A stretch of 31,637 nucleotides of DNA, taken from positions 1 through 31,637 of the forward strand of contig JAPLIO010000117.1 in the NCBI GenBank assembly GCA_026389055.1, written 5' to 3'. The notes beneath the pieces were generated by a model, which worked only from the letters and a program-made list of their open reading frames with translations, had not been told where the DNA came from and ran no database searches. Made by a program: the position numbers and the translations under genes. Source of the DNA: Candidatus Melainabacteria bacterium. Its GTDB lineage: Bacteria; Cyanobacteriota; Vampirovibrionia; Vampirovibrionales; JAJTHC01. Below, piece after piece: positions 10,838 to 19,198 of the stretch. Position 1 is the stretch's first letter, and the number at the start of each line of letters is the position of its first letter.

Positions 10838-12973
10838 CTAGCTAAACCGAATAGAGCCTAAGGTTTTAACCTGCGTGCTAGGCCCTACTTCCGTATAGCT
10901 TAACACCGCCAGCTGGGGCAACAACCGTTCCACCAACTTCCGCACATGGGGGCGTAATTTAGCGTTACATAACAACACGGGTTGAACCCCCTCATTCACC
11001 AAAACCCGCTCTACTTCAGCATTAACCGCCTTCAAAAACCGCTGCGTAGTAGAAGGGCTTAACGCCAAACTTTGCGAGGTATACCCTTCATTACTGCCCA
11101 AGCTAATCATATTATTCGCCATTTCTTCCTCAATTTCAGGCGAAACCGTCAATACAGGCAGTTTTTCGCTACCAGAATCTAACAATTGCCTACAAATACT
11201 ACGGCTCATGGCAATACGGCATTGCTCCGTTAAATACTCGGGCGATTTACTAATGCGGCAGTGGTATGAAATTGATTCTAAAATGGTGGCCAAATCTCGG
11301 ATAGACACCTTTTCTGCCAGCAATAATTGCAACACAATATGCAGTTCAGATAACGTAATTTGCGTAGGAATTAAATCTTCCACCAACGATTCATGCGTTT
11401 TTTTCAGGTTATCCACCAGCACTTTCACATCTTGCCTACTCAAAATTTGCGGAGCAAACTTCCGAATCAGTTCCGTTAAGTGCGTAGAAACCACTGCCGA
11501 AGGCTGAATAACCGTGTAGCCGTTCATCTCGGCGTCTTCACGGTCTTCTAGCTCAATCCACAAGGCAGGCAACCCGAAGGCGGGTTCGGTGGTTTCAATG
11601 CCTGTTACGGCGTCGGCTAAATCAGGGTCGGTACACATTGCCATTAGCATATCGCTTTTAATTAGCCCTTGCCCAATGGGAATGCCTTTCAGCTTGAGGG
11701 CATAAGTATCGGGGTCTGCCTGTAGGTTATCTCTCACACGCACGCTGGGCAGAACAATCCCTAATTCTTGAGCCATTTGTCGGCGGATGTTCCCAATTCT
11801 ATCCAACAAATCACCCCCAGCTTCGGGTTCAATCAGCGGGACTAATCGGTAGCCAATTTCTAATTCCATGGCTTCAACTTGCAATAGTTCCATCACTTGT
11901 TCGCCACTGGTGGGGGCTTTTTCTTGGGCTTCTTGTTGCTTTTTGGTGTCCGTTGCTTCTAGCGTGGCGGCTTCCGTTAGTTGCATATGCTTGTGCCGAT
12001 GGTAACTACCAAAGCACGCCAATCCGCCAATTAACAAAAACGGAACATTCGGCATACCGGGTACGAAGCCCATACAGGTTAGCAATCCGCCCAAAATGCC
12101 TAGCACCTTGGGGTTGGTAAATAGCTGATTCCCTAAATCATCGCCCAAGCTGCTATCTTCGGTTTCACTTACTCGTGTTACTAAAATACCCGTGGCGGTA
12201 GAAATAATAATGGCGGGCAAGGAAGAAACCAAGCCATCGCCCACAGAAAGAATGGTGAAGGTGGCGGCGGCTTCGGCTACGGGCATACCCATTTGTACCA
12301 CGCCAATAATTAACCCGAATACAATGTTAATAGCGGTAATAATAATGCCTGCAACCGCATCGCCCTTAACGAATTTAGAAGCACCATCCATCGTTCCGTA
12401 GAAATCGGCTTCTTTTTGAACGTTGATGCGTCGTAATCTGGCTTGATCTTCGTTGATTAACCCAGCGTTTAAATCGGCATCAATACTTAATTGCTTACCG
12501 GGTAAGGCGTCCAACGTAAATCTGGCAGATACTTCAGAAACTCTGCCCGCACCGTTGGTAATAACCATGAAGTTGATAATCATTAAAATAATGAAAATCA
12601 GCAACCCTACCACGTAGTTTCCGCCAATAACGAAGTTCCCGAATGAGGTAATAACTTCGCCCGGTTGCCCTGTTAGCAGAATTAACCTTGTGGAACTAAC
12701 GTTTAGCCCCAACCGAAATAGGGTAGACATTAACAATAGTGTGGGGAAGGTGGAATATTGGAGCGGTTCCTTAGTGTAGAGTGTAACAAGCAGAATGGTA
12801 ATACTGAGTGCGATGTTGACGGTTAATAGCACGTCTAAAATCATGGCGGGCAGGGGTAGCAACATCATGCCAAGCACTAGCACCACACCAACAGCTAGGA
12901 ACACGTCGTTGTGCTTCATTAGTTGTTTAAAGCTCATTGGTGGGGCTACCAATGGCGGTGCTGCCATCATCAT
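10838..12973 (-). CDS. flhA: Flagellar biosynthesis protein FlhA
   Basis: About 711 residues, the normal length for FlhA/InvA-family export-gate proteins of the flagellar type III secretion system. The N-terminal half has about eight membrane helices, with the family's cytoplasmic loop containing FTLDALPGKQ..IDADLNAG and a QKEADFYGTMDGASKFVKGDA segment. The C-terminal half is the soluble substrate-docking domain (GYRLVPLIEPE...RIGNIRRQMAQELGIVLP). ATG codons at 12973, 12970 and 12967 follow each other directly after an in-frame TTG at 12976; I take the first ATG. GAGAGAGAAA lies upstream as a purine-rich leader. No other export gene is adjacent; fliE and fliF are about 10 kb away, so the flagellar genes are dispersed. 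Confidence 0.96.
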   Translation of the reverse strand: MMMAAPPLVAPPMSFKQLMKHNDVFLAVGVVLVLGMMLLPLPAMILDVLLTVNIALSITILLVTLYTKEPLQYSTFPTLLLMSTLFRLGLNVSSTRLILLTGQPGEVITSFGNFVIGGNYVVGLLIFIILMIINFMVITNGAGRVSEVSARFTLDALPGKQLSIDADLNAGLINEDQARLRRINVQKEADFYGTMDGASKFVKGDAVAGIIITAINIVFGLIIGVVQMGMPVAEAAATFTILSVGDGLVSSLPAIIISTATGILVTRVSETEDSSLGDDLGNQLFTNPKVLGILGGLLTCMGFVPGMPNVPFLLIGGLACFGSYHRHKHMQLTEAATLEATDTKKQQEAQEKAPTSGEQVMELLQVEAMELEIGYRLVPLIEPEAGGDLLDRIGNIRRQMAQELGIVLPSVRVRDNLQADPDTYALKLKGIPIGQGLIKSDMLMAMCTDPDLADAVTGIETTEPAFGLPALWIELEDREDAEMNGYTVIQPSAVVSTHLTELIRKFAPQILSRQDVKVLVDNLKKTHESLVEDLIPTQITLSELHIVLQLLLAEKVSIRDLATILESISYHCRISKSPEYLTEQCRIAMSRSICRQLLDSGSEKLPVLTVSPEIEEEMANNMISLGSNEGYTSQSLALSPSTTQRFLKAVNAEVERVLVNEGVQPVLLCNAKLRPHVRKLVERLLPQLAVLSYTEVGPSTQVKTLGSIRFS

Positions 12974-13245
12974 CAACCGATTATTTCTCTCTCTTGTTCG
13001 TATATCTACCCAGATGCTATTATTAAACCATTTTAGCCCCTTGTTCCGTTGCCTCCCTCCTTCAAACGCTCTACACCTTAGGGTTAAGGTTTGGATTTCT
13101 TTGGTGTATAACTAACTATCTTACCAACCAATAGGAACGACCATCGCATTTGCTCTGCAGCTGCCGATGCGTTCCGTCCACCGAAGGGGCGAAAAAAGCA
13201 TCCCTCCCTTAATGCCCTTCTGGTGGCATAGGAGGGTGTTTTTTC

Positions 13246-13317
13246 GGGGGTTTTTAGGGGCTTGCCCCTGAATTTGTGGGGGGTGTCAGGGGGCTGCCAA
13301 ACCGCAGTCCCCTGACA
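13246..13317 (+). repeat. G-rich double-hairpin intergenic element, copy A
   Basis: GGGGGTTTTT is followed by a first hairpin AGGGGC-tt-GCCCCT (13256-13269), then AATTTGTGGGGGG, and then a second hairpin in which TGTCAGGGGGCTGC (13284-13297) pairs with GCAGTCCCCTGACA (13304-13317). The same order of parts recurs in reverse orientation at 24701-24776. Confidence 0.7.
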
Positions 13318-13415
13318 AACCAGCCAGCTAAAGCTAGGAATGATAATCGGCATCCATTTCAGCCCAAAGCAACCATCCAAAACTTCCTCCACAAAAAACA
13401 GAAACAAAAAAGGGG

Positions 13416-13443
13416 TTGACTTCCTGCCTTGAAGCCGTATATT
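13416..13443 (+). promoter_or_regulatory. Promoter of tRNA-Gly
   Basis: TTGACT (13416-13421) and TATATT (13438-13443) are separated by 16 bases and end about 45 bases before the tRNA. This is a good match to the sigma70 consensus and resembles the rRNA promoter -10 in this window. Confidence 0.75.
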
Positions 13444-13488
13444 AGTAAGTGTTGACAGACAATTTTAGTAGCCAACGCAGGCTTATAT

Positions 13489-13560
13489 GCGGGAGTAATT
13501 CAGTGGTAGAATGCTTCCTTGCCAAGGAAGATGTCGTGGGTTCGAATCCCATCTCCCGCT
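13489..13560 (+). tRNA. glyT: tRNA-Gly (GCC)
   Basis: The acceptor GCGGGAG pairs with CTCCCGC. The D-arm region is TTCAGTGGTAGAA. The anticodon arm CTTCC-TTGCCAA-GGAAG gives anticodon GCC, and the T-arm contains GTGGGTTCGAATCCCAT. The discriminator is T and the CCA tail is not encoded, so it would be added enzymatically. The gene is solitary, with its own promoter, ahead of tig. Confidence 0.95.
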
Positions 13561-13699
13561 ATTTTTGCTATGTTAAACCAGCTAGCTACCTAAAATGCGA
13601 AAACACTGTATACTTTAATTTAAGTGTTAAATTTTAAAAACTTGCTAATTACTGCCGATTATTTCGGCATCGCTCATCCAGTTGGAAGGATACAGATAG

Positions 13700-15094
13700 A
13701 TGAAAATTGATGTTCAATCGACCGAAAAATCTATGGTCATTGTTTCTATTGATATTACCGCCGAACAGGCTCAACAAGAATACAACAAGGCTTGCCGTCG
13801 TATTGGTCAACGGGTGAATGTACCTGGGTTTCGTCGGGGCAAAGCACCGCTACGCATGATTGAAAAATCTGTTGGTGTTGACCGTATTAAAGCAGAGGCG
13901 TTAGACCGTTATTTGCCTTATGTTTTTGCGGAAGCTGTTTCTGAAAAAAGTTTAGATATTGTGGCACCCCCTCGGGTTACTTCTGTGGATTATGAGTTAG
14001 GCAAAGGCATTCAGGTTTCTGCTGAGATTGATTTGCGTCCTGTATTAACCTTACCAGAACTCGCTTTTAATGTGCAGGTGGAACGGGTTAATAACGATAC
14101 CACTGAAGCTGAAGCTCAAGAATTAACTGCATTATTGCGTCGGTTAGCTTCGTTAGAACCTGTTGAAGGTCGTGAATCATCTAAAACCGATGTGTTGACG
14201 TTAGATTTTTCTGGTAACATTGCTGGCGAACCTATCGCTGGTGGTAAAGCCGAAAACTTTGTTTTAGACATTCAAAACAACCACTTAATTGAAGGATTTG
14301 CTTCACAGTTGATTGGACGTAAAACAGGCGAAGCCTTTACCATTGAAGTACCCTTCCCTGCCGATTATTTCGACGCAACATTGGCTGGCAAATTGGCTAG
14401 CTTTGAAATTACCATTCACAAAATTGAACAACATAGCGTGCCTGAATTGACGGATGAAACTGCTCCTAAATTGGGTGAATTTACAACGGCTGCCGAAGTC
14501 AAAGCATCTATTGCTAAACGGTTAGCTGAACGGACTGAAAATGAATTGAAATTCAAAAAACAACAAGCCGTTGTTGAGAAATTGGTTTCCCAGTTAGATG
14601 TGGATATTCCTGTTTCTATGCAAGATAGAGAACTTTCTATTTTGATTGAAAACTTGGATAGACAATTTAAACGCCAAGGGCTTTCTTTAGAAGAATTGGC
14701 TCAAGTTCAAGGCAAAGAACAGTTACTTGAAGGCTTACGTAATGAAGCCATTGAACGGATTAAAACCAGCTTGGCTTTCAGCAGTATTGCCAAACAGGAA
14801 AATCTACAGGTTTCTGAAGAAGAATTTCATCAGCAAGTATTAGGGCTTTGTGAAGCCCGTGGCATGGATGAAAAAACGTTGATGCGTCAGTTAGCTCAAC
14901 AGCCTTCTGGGGTTCAAGCGTTGACGGATCAGGTACTGGCTCAAAAAGTAGTTGATTTATTGGTTGAAAAAGCCACCTTTGAATTAGTAGATGCCGTTAT
15001 TCCAACAGAAGCTGAAAAGCCTGAACTGCCCGAAATTATTGAAGAATCGGCTGTAGTAGAATCTGCTTCTGAAGAAGTGCCTGCACAAGCTTAA
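13700..15094 (+). CDS. tig: Trigger factor, ribosome-associated chaperone
   Basis: The 464-residue product has the three trigger factor domains. The ribosome-binding N-terminal domain has the signature GFRRGKAP at residues 43-50. A central FKBP-type PPIase domain at about 160-245 contains VLTLDFSGNIAGEPIAGGKAENF and EGFASQLIGRKTGE. A long helical C-terminal chaperone domain ends in an acidic tail rich in Glu, Pro and Ala. It binds L23 at the exit tunnel and shelters nascent chains. GGAAGGA lies just upstream of the ATG. It heads the conserved tig-clpP-clpX order; a probable terminator after it suggests clpP can also be transcribed separately. Confidence 0.96.
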   Translation: MKIDVQSTEKSMVIVSIDITAEQAQQEYNKACRRIGQRVNVPGFRRGKAPLRMIEKSVGVDRIKAEALDRYLPYVFAEAVSEKSLDIVAPPRVTSVDYELGKGIQVSAEIDLRPVLTLPELAFNVQVERVNNDTTEAEAQELTALLRRLASLEPVEGRESSKTDVLTLDFSGNIAGEPIAGGKAENFVLDIQNNHLIEGFASQLIGRKTGEAFTIEVPFPADYFDATLAGKLASFEITIHKIEQHSVPELTDETAPKLGEFTTAAEVKASIAKRLAERTENELKFKKQQAVVEKLVSQLDVDIPVSMQDRELSILIENLDRQFKRQGLSLEELAQVQGKEQLLEGLRNEAIERIKTSLAFSSIAKQENLQVSEEEFHQQVLGLCEARGMDEKTLMRQLAQQPSGVQALTDQVLAQKVVDLLVEKATFELVDAVIPTEAEKPELPEIIEESAVVESASEEVPAQA

Positions 15095-15106
15095 TATTTT
15101 TTTATT

Positions 15107-15157
15107 GTGGTACTCGCTGATTGTCTGTTAGTATAGATGAACGGGGTACCACTTTTT
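15107..15157 (+). terminator. Probable terminator after tig
   Basis: GTGGTAC (15107-15113) pairs with GTACCAC (15146-15152), immediately followed by TTTTTCTT. The loop is long (about 32 bases), so this is a modest candidate. Confidence 0.5.
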
Positions 15158-15249
15158 CTTGGTTTAATTGTGGTATGTTGTTAGTATCTGTTTTGTTTAT
15201 ATAAAATTGACCTGTTGTTAATAGCCTTTGTTTATAGAGAGAAACTAAA

Positions 15250-15918
15250 ATGTCAATGAACCCTTCTCAGTCTTCTTCTGTTATTCGCTCCATTTATGAT
15301 GAGCAAGCCGCTTATGTACCAATGGTTATTGAGCAATCCAGCCGTGGCGAACGCTCATTCGATATTTTTTCTCGTTTAATGCGTGAACGGATTATTTTCT
15401 TGGGTACTGAAGTGGATGACATGGTTGCCAACATTATTGTGGCTCAGCTATTATTGTTGGATTCTGAAAACCCTGAAAAAGACATTATGTTGTACATCAA
15501 CAGCCCAGGTGGGGTTGTTACTTCGGGCTTAGCTATTTATGATACCATGCAGCATGTGCGTGCAGATGTTGCCACTATCTGCTTAGGGCAAGCTTGTTCC
15601 ATGGGTGCTTTCCTGCTTTCAGGTGGTGCTAAAGGTAAGCGGATGTCGTTACCACATTCTCGTATTATGATTCACCAACCACTCGGTGGTGCCAGAGGGC
15701 AAGCCAGCGATATTGAAATTCAAGCTGCTGAAACGGGTCGTATTAAGCGGACTTTAAACCAGTTAATGGCTTCCCATACGGGGCAACCACTCAAGAAAAT
15801 TGAGCAAGATACAGATAGAGATTATTTCATGACGGCTGAAGAAGCCTTGGCTTATGGCATGATTGATAAAGTAATTACGAAGATTGACGATACGCAATCC
15901 AACGAAAAAACAGATTAA
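15250..15918 (+). CDS. clpP: ATP-dependent Clp protease proteolytic subunit
   Basis: The 222-residue serine protease has the ClpP catalytic triad in place: Ser117 in GQACSMGAFLL, His142 in RIMIHQPLGGARGQ and Asp191 in TDRDYFM. LYINSPGGVVTSGLAIYDTMQ forms the oxyanion-hole region. It assembles into a tetradecameric barrel fed by ClpX, whose gene follows 122 bases later. The N-terminus is about six residues longer than the E. coli mature numbering would give, which fits a short processed propeptide. The leader before the ATG is GAGAGAAAC rather than a strong GGAGG. Confidence 0.97.
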   Translation: MSMNPSQSSSVIRSIYDEQAAYVPMVIEQSSRGERSFDIFSRLMRERIIFLGTEVDDMVANIIVAQLLLLDSENPEKDIMLYINSPGGVVTSGLAIYDTMQHVRADVATICLGQACSMGAFLLSGGAKGKRMSLPHSRIMIHQPLGGARGQASDIEIQAAETGRIKRTLNQLMASHTGQPLKKIEQDTDRDYFMTAEEALAYGMIDKVITKIDDTQSNEKTD

Positions 15919-15930
15919 TCTAATTACCGC

Positions 15931-15965
15931 AAATACCCCTTTACCTTAGGGGGCAAGGGGTATTT
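15931..15965 (+). terminator. Hairpin after clpP
   Basis: AAATACCCCTT (15931-15941) pairs perfectly with AAGGGGTATTT (15955-15965). No U-tract follows, so it may be a transcript-stabilising or attenuating hairpin between clpP and clpX rather than a full terminator. Confidence 0.5.
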
Positions 15966-16040
15966 GAACGGTTCTGTTCAATGGCTATAGAAAAACGTAT
16001 AGCTTGGTCTGTTTTTAGTTTTTATACGGAGGTTTTTTAG

Positions 16041-17426
16041 GTGTCTAAACACGATGATTCTAGGTTGCGGTGTTCCTTCTGCGGAAAAACACAAGACCAA
16101 GTAAAAAAGCTAATTGCAGGCCCTGATGTTTACATTTGTGATGAATGTGTTGAGCTTTGTAATGAAATTCTTGAAGAAGAATTTATGGATTTAACCACGG
16201 CAGGGGCTTCTGCTACGGCTAAAAAAGAAGGGGCAACGGCGGAAGCTCAAGAGCTAACGTTGTTATCACTTCTGAAGCCGAAAGAGTTAAAAACACATTT
16301 AGATGAGCATATTATTGGGCAAGATGAAGCCAAAAAAGTGCTTTCCGTAGCGGTTTACAACCACTATAAACGAATTAATCATCGCATGATGGTGGCTCAA
16401 GAAGATAGCAAAGTGGCAGATGTTGAAATTCAGAAAAGTAACATTTTGCTAATAGGTCCTACGGGTTCTGGTAAAACGTTGTTGGCTCAAACCTTGGCGA
16501 AATTGCTGAATGTTCCATTTGCCGTGGCAGATGCTACAACCTTAACAGAAGCAGGTTACGTGGGCGATGATGTGGAGAACATCTTGTTACGGCTTTATCA
16601 ATCGGCTGACTTTGATGCAGCTAAAGCCGAACGGGGCATTATTTACATTGATGAAATTGATAAAATTTCTCGTAAGTCTGAAAACCCTAGTATTACCAGA
16701 GATGTTTCGGGTGAAGGCGTTCAACAAGCGTTGCTGAAAATGATTGAAGGCACCATTGCGAATGTACCCCCGCAAGGTGGGCGTAAACATCCACATCAAG
16801 AATTTATTCAAATTAACACCAGTGGCATCCTCTTTATTTGTGGCGGTGCGTTTGATGGGCTTGAAAAAATTATTGAAGCACGGTCTAACACGGCTCAACG
16901 CTTAGGGTTTGGGTCAAAACAGAAGCCTCAGCTTTCTTATGAACGAGATATTGAAATGGCGAAGCTATTCAAATTGGTTCAGCCAGATGACTTGTTGAAA
17001 TTTGGGTTGATTCCTGAATTTGTGGGTCGTATTCCTGTTACGGCGGTATTAGAACCGCTGGATGAAGCGGCGTTAATTCGTATTTTAAAAGAGCCTAAGA
17101 ATGCCTTGTTCAAGCAGTATCAAGCTTTGTTGGCAATGGATAATTGCGAACTTTCGTTTGATGATGATGCGGCTATTTTAATTGCCAAAGAAGCCATTAA
17201 ACGGAAAACGGGTGCTAGGGCGTTACGTTCCATTGTGGAAGAGTTGATGTTGGATTTGATGTTTGAAATTCCTTCTTTGGAACAGGTGCCTGTCGTTACC
17301 ATTACCAAAGAAATGGTTCAAAAGAAGACGATTATTCCGTTTTTACGTCAAGAACAACCTGTTACCGCGGTTATTCCTACAGCGTTGCATCAACCAGAAG
17401 AATATCAACACCCTGAAAGTGCTTAA
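16041..17426 (+). CDS. clpX: ATP-dependent Clp protease ATP-binding subunit ClpX
   Basis: The 461-residue AAA+ unfoldase has an N-terminal C4 zinc-binding domain (Cys11, Cys14, Cys33, Cys36). The Walker A motif GPTGSGKT lies at residues 139-146, Walker B IIYIDEID has Asp204 and Glu205, and the GYVGDD pore region precedes it. The sensor and IGF-loop region (LGFG) and C-terminal small domain (KRKTGARALRSIVE) are complete. It starts with GTG, supported by an ideal CGGAGG eight bases upstream. It recognises substrates and feeds ClpP, encoded immediately upstream. Confidence 0.97.
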   Translation: MSKHDDSRLRCSFCGKTQDQVKKLIAGPDVYICDECVELCNEILEEEFMDLTTAGASATAKKEGATAEAQELTLLSLLKPKELKTHLDEHIIGQDEAKKVLSVAVYNHYKRINHRMMVAQEDSKVADVEIQKSNILLIGPTGSGKTLLAQTLAKLLNVPFAVADATTLTEAGYVGDDVENILLRLYQSADFDAAKAERGIIYIDEIDKISRKSENPSITRDVSGEGVQQALLKMIEGTIANVPPQGGRKHPHQEFIQINTSGILFICGGAFDGLEKIIEARSNTAQRLGFGSKQKPQLSYERDIEMAKLFKLVQPDDLLKFGLIPEFVGRIPVTAVLEPLDEAALIRILKEPKNALFKQYQALLAMDNCELSFDDDAAILIAKEAIKRKTGARALRSIVEELMLDLMFEIPSLEQVPVVTITKEMVQKKTIIPFLRQEQPVTAVIPTALHQPEEYQHPESA

Positions 17427-17471
17427 TTCTGTTATTCGGTCTCAGGGTGAACAAGGTGGTCATGGCTTCTG

Positions 17472-18317
17472 ATGATTCCGCAAAAAATTACTAGCCCTAA
17501 TAATGCTACTATTAAACAGTGGGCAATGCTCAAACAAGCCAAACACCGAAAAGCCCAACAACAGGGCTTAATTGAGGGCATCAATGCACTGTTAGAGGCC
17601 CTCAAGGCAGGGGTTGAAATAGAGGCTATGCTCTACAACCCAGACCGATTTGACGGGTTGGATATCGTACTAGACCACTTGCCTGACGCTCAAAATCCGC
17701 AGTTGTTTGAAACGACGGATGCCGTTTTGGATCGCTTGGCGGATACGGCTTCTGCTCCGCCGATTGTGGCAATTTTTAATTTCCCTCAAGCTTCCTTCGT
17801 AGCGGAAGAAACGGCGTTATTTCCTACGCCTAAAGCCCCAAACAGCTTATTGCTGGTGCTGGATGGGTTGCAAGACCCTGGCAATGTAGGCACGTTAATT
17901 CGTAGTGCGGTGGCGTTTGGGTGCGAAGGCGTAGTGTTGCTTTCCCCTGCGGTGGATGTTTATAGCCCGAAGCTGATTCGAGCATCAACGGGGTTTGTTT
18001 TTCGGTTGCCTATTTTTGTGGTGCCTGCTGAAGTAGAAACCGCTCAAGCGTTGGAACTGATGAAAACGACTAGCGGGTGGGCAATTTGGTTGGCAACGGG
18101 GCATCGGTTGGTGCAAAATGTGGCTTATGGCACGATAAAATCTGTTACTGCCCCTGTTGCGTTGGTTTTAGGGTCTGAAGGAGAGGGTATTCGTCTTTCA
18201 GATGCTGAACTTGCCAGCTACAATTTGGTTCACATCCCGATGGAAGCCTCGGTAGAATCGCTCAATGTGGGATTATCGGGCGGTATGTTGCTGAGTCATT
18301 TTTATGGGTTACGGTAG
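17472..18317 (+). CDS. SpoU/TrmH family RNA 2'-O-methyltransferase
   Basis: The 281-residue SPOUT methyltransferase has an N-terminal substrate-binding domain (about residues 1-110) and a C-terminal knotted catalytic domain. Motif 1 is LQDPGNVGTLIRSA with Asn138 and Arg144, motif 2 is LVLGSEGEG, and motif 3 is IPMEASVESLNVGLSGGMLLSHF. It would use S-adenosylmethionine to methylate a ribose in rRNA or tRNA; the exact nucleotide (RlmB-like or TsnR-like) cannot be read from sequence alone. AAGGTGGT precedes the ATG. Its last nine bases overlap the 3' end of the convergent unknown gene at 18309. Confidence 0.92.
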   Translation: MIPQKITSPNNATIKQWAMLKQAKHRKAQQQGLIEGINALLEALKAGVEIEAMLYNPDRFDGLDIVLDHLPDAQNPQLFETTDAVLDRLADTASAPPIVAIFNFPQASFVAEETALFPTPKAPNSLLLVLDGLQDPGNVGTLIRSAVAFGCEGVVLLSPAVDVYSPKLIRASTGFVFRLPIFVVPAEVETAQALELMKTTSGWAIWLATGHRLVQNVAYGTIKSVTAPVALVLGSEGEGIRLSDAELASYNLVHIPMEASVESLNVGLSGGMLLSHFYGLR

Positions 18318-19160
18318 GTCTTTTAAATTCCAAACCTTATGAACTTTTCGTTCTCCGTGTTTGATTAATTTCAGATTCAAAGAATTTCTTCCAAATAAGT
18401 TTCCTGCACTAATTAACCCAGTTTGGCAAACCATCGCCGCTACTTCTTCACCTGCTAGCGTGTGTTGATCAACGAAATCGAACACTTTTTGGTTGGCATA
18501 GCGTCCTCCGTGAACGTGCCAATTGTTGTCTTGTTCTGTCCCCATTCCGTGTCCAATGACCATCTTTTTAATATTCGGATGATCTTCTTGTAACCACTGA
18601 AGAGCCGTTTTTGCTTCTTCACCACGCCCCCGAATAGATATAGGTTGGATAAATGGTAACAAAGTCCCAAAAGTTTCAGGCTGTTTAGTATTCTCCAAAT
18701 CTATCAATTGAATGCCTGCCAATTTTGCGTAAGACTTAAAGAAAGCGACTCGATCGGTTTGGAAATAGTCGTAAAGTTTGGCAAAATTATGTTTTGTTGT
18801 TTCATCTATTTCTGTAGTTAGCCTTGGGGAACGTGCTGGTAAAAATAGCGTCGTTTCCTCTAGTTTAATCTTATTGCCACTCACAGTCTCTATATTAGGC
18901 AAGTGCCTTCTTGCTGCTTCTGAAAATTGCTTAACAGCTTCGGGTTCAATGGTATTTTCGGGTACTTGAAAAGCAGAAAAGGGAGCTTTCCCTACATTAA
19001 ACCATGCTAATACGTGGGGGTTATCCCAATGTTCGCCAATGGCTGTTGTAACAGTATCCGTCGCTACTTTCGCTACGGACTCTGTGTTTCGGCTTTTCCA
19101 CCAAGCCCAACCAGTCAAGCAAAGCCCAGTAAAAGTAACTAATCCGCCTGCCACCCACAC
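18309..19160 (-). CDS. C-terminal part of a frame-interrupted, putatively phase-variable membrane protein with caspase-like His/Cys arrangement
   Basis: This 283-codon open stretch begins at a GTG inside a transmembrane helix (WVAGGLVTFTGLCLTGWAWW). It is not a natural gene start: the same frame runs upstream through SPWV and the juxtamembrane part DSFTKQSDQENSLEVES, which matches the paralogue at 19503-19856 almost exactly. The true gene begins at 19387, and a 9-copy CCAAA array (19241-19285) throws the two halves out of frame. At 8 copies the span 18309-19387 would be 1,074 bases, one frame of 357 residues. The large domain is unrecognised. A beta-strand followed by GHG (His204 of this segment) and a second strand followed by Cys245 (AAMVCQTG) resemble the His-Cys dyad of clan CD peptidases, which is inference only. 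The topology would be an N-terminal tail, one membrane helix and a large domain. Convergent with the SpoU methyltransferase gene. Confidence 0.7.
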   Translation of the reverse strand: MWVAGGLVTFTGLCLTGWAWWKSRNTESVAKVATDTVTTAIGEHWDNPHVLAWFNVGKAPFSAFQVPENTIEPEAVKQFSEAARRHLPNIETVSGNKIKLEETTLFLPARSPRLTTEIDETTKHNFAKLYDYFQTDRVAFFKSYAKLAGIQLIDLENTKQPETFGTLLPFIQPISIRGRGEEAKTALQWLQEDHPNIKKMVIGHGMGTEQDNNWHVHGGRYANQKVFDFVDQHTLAGEEVAAMVCQTGLISAGNLFGRNSLNLKLIKHGERKVHKVWNLKDLP

Positions 19161-19198
19161 CCACGGAGAAACGTTAGATTGGGATAGAGACTCTACCT

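Larger units (their letters stand above)
12977..13488. other. Intergenic region with G-rich hairpin repeat and tRNA promoter
   Basis: The 5' flank of flhA comes first, then a G/C-rich block at about 13150-13320 that includes a double-hairpin element, then the tRNA-Gly promoter. A 107-codon minus-strand frame at 13084-13407 runs through the hairpin block, has no recognisable domain and looks like chance coding. Confidence 0.6.

Noticed and set aside
13084..13407. A 107-codon minus-strand frame upstream of tRNA-Gly
   Set aside because: It runs through the G-rich hairpin element and low-complexity sequence, shows no domain and no ribosome binding site, and has codon use unlike its neighbours.
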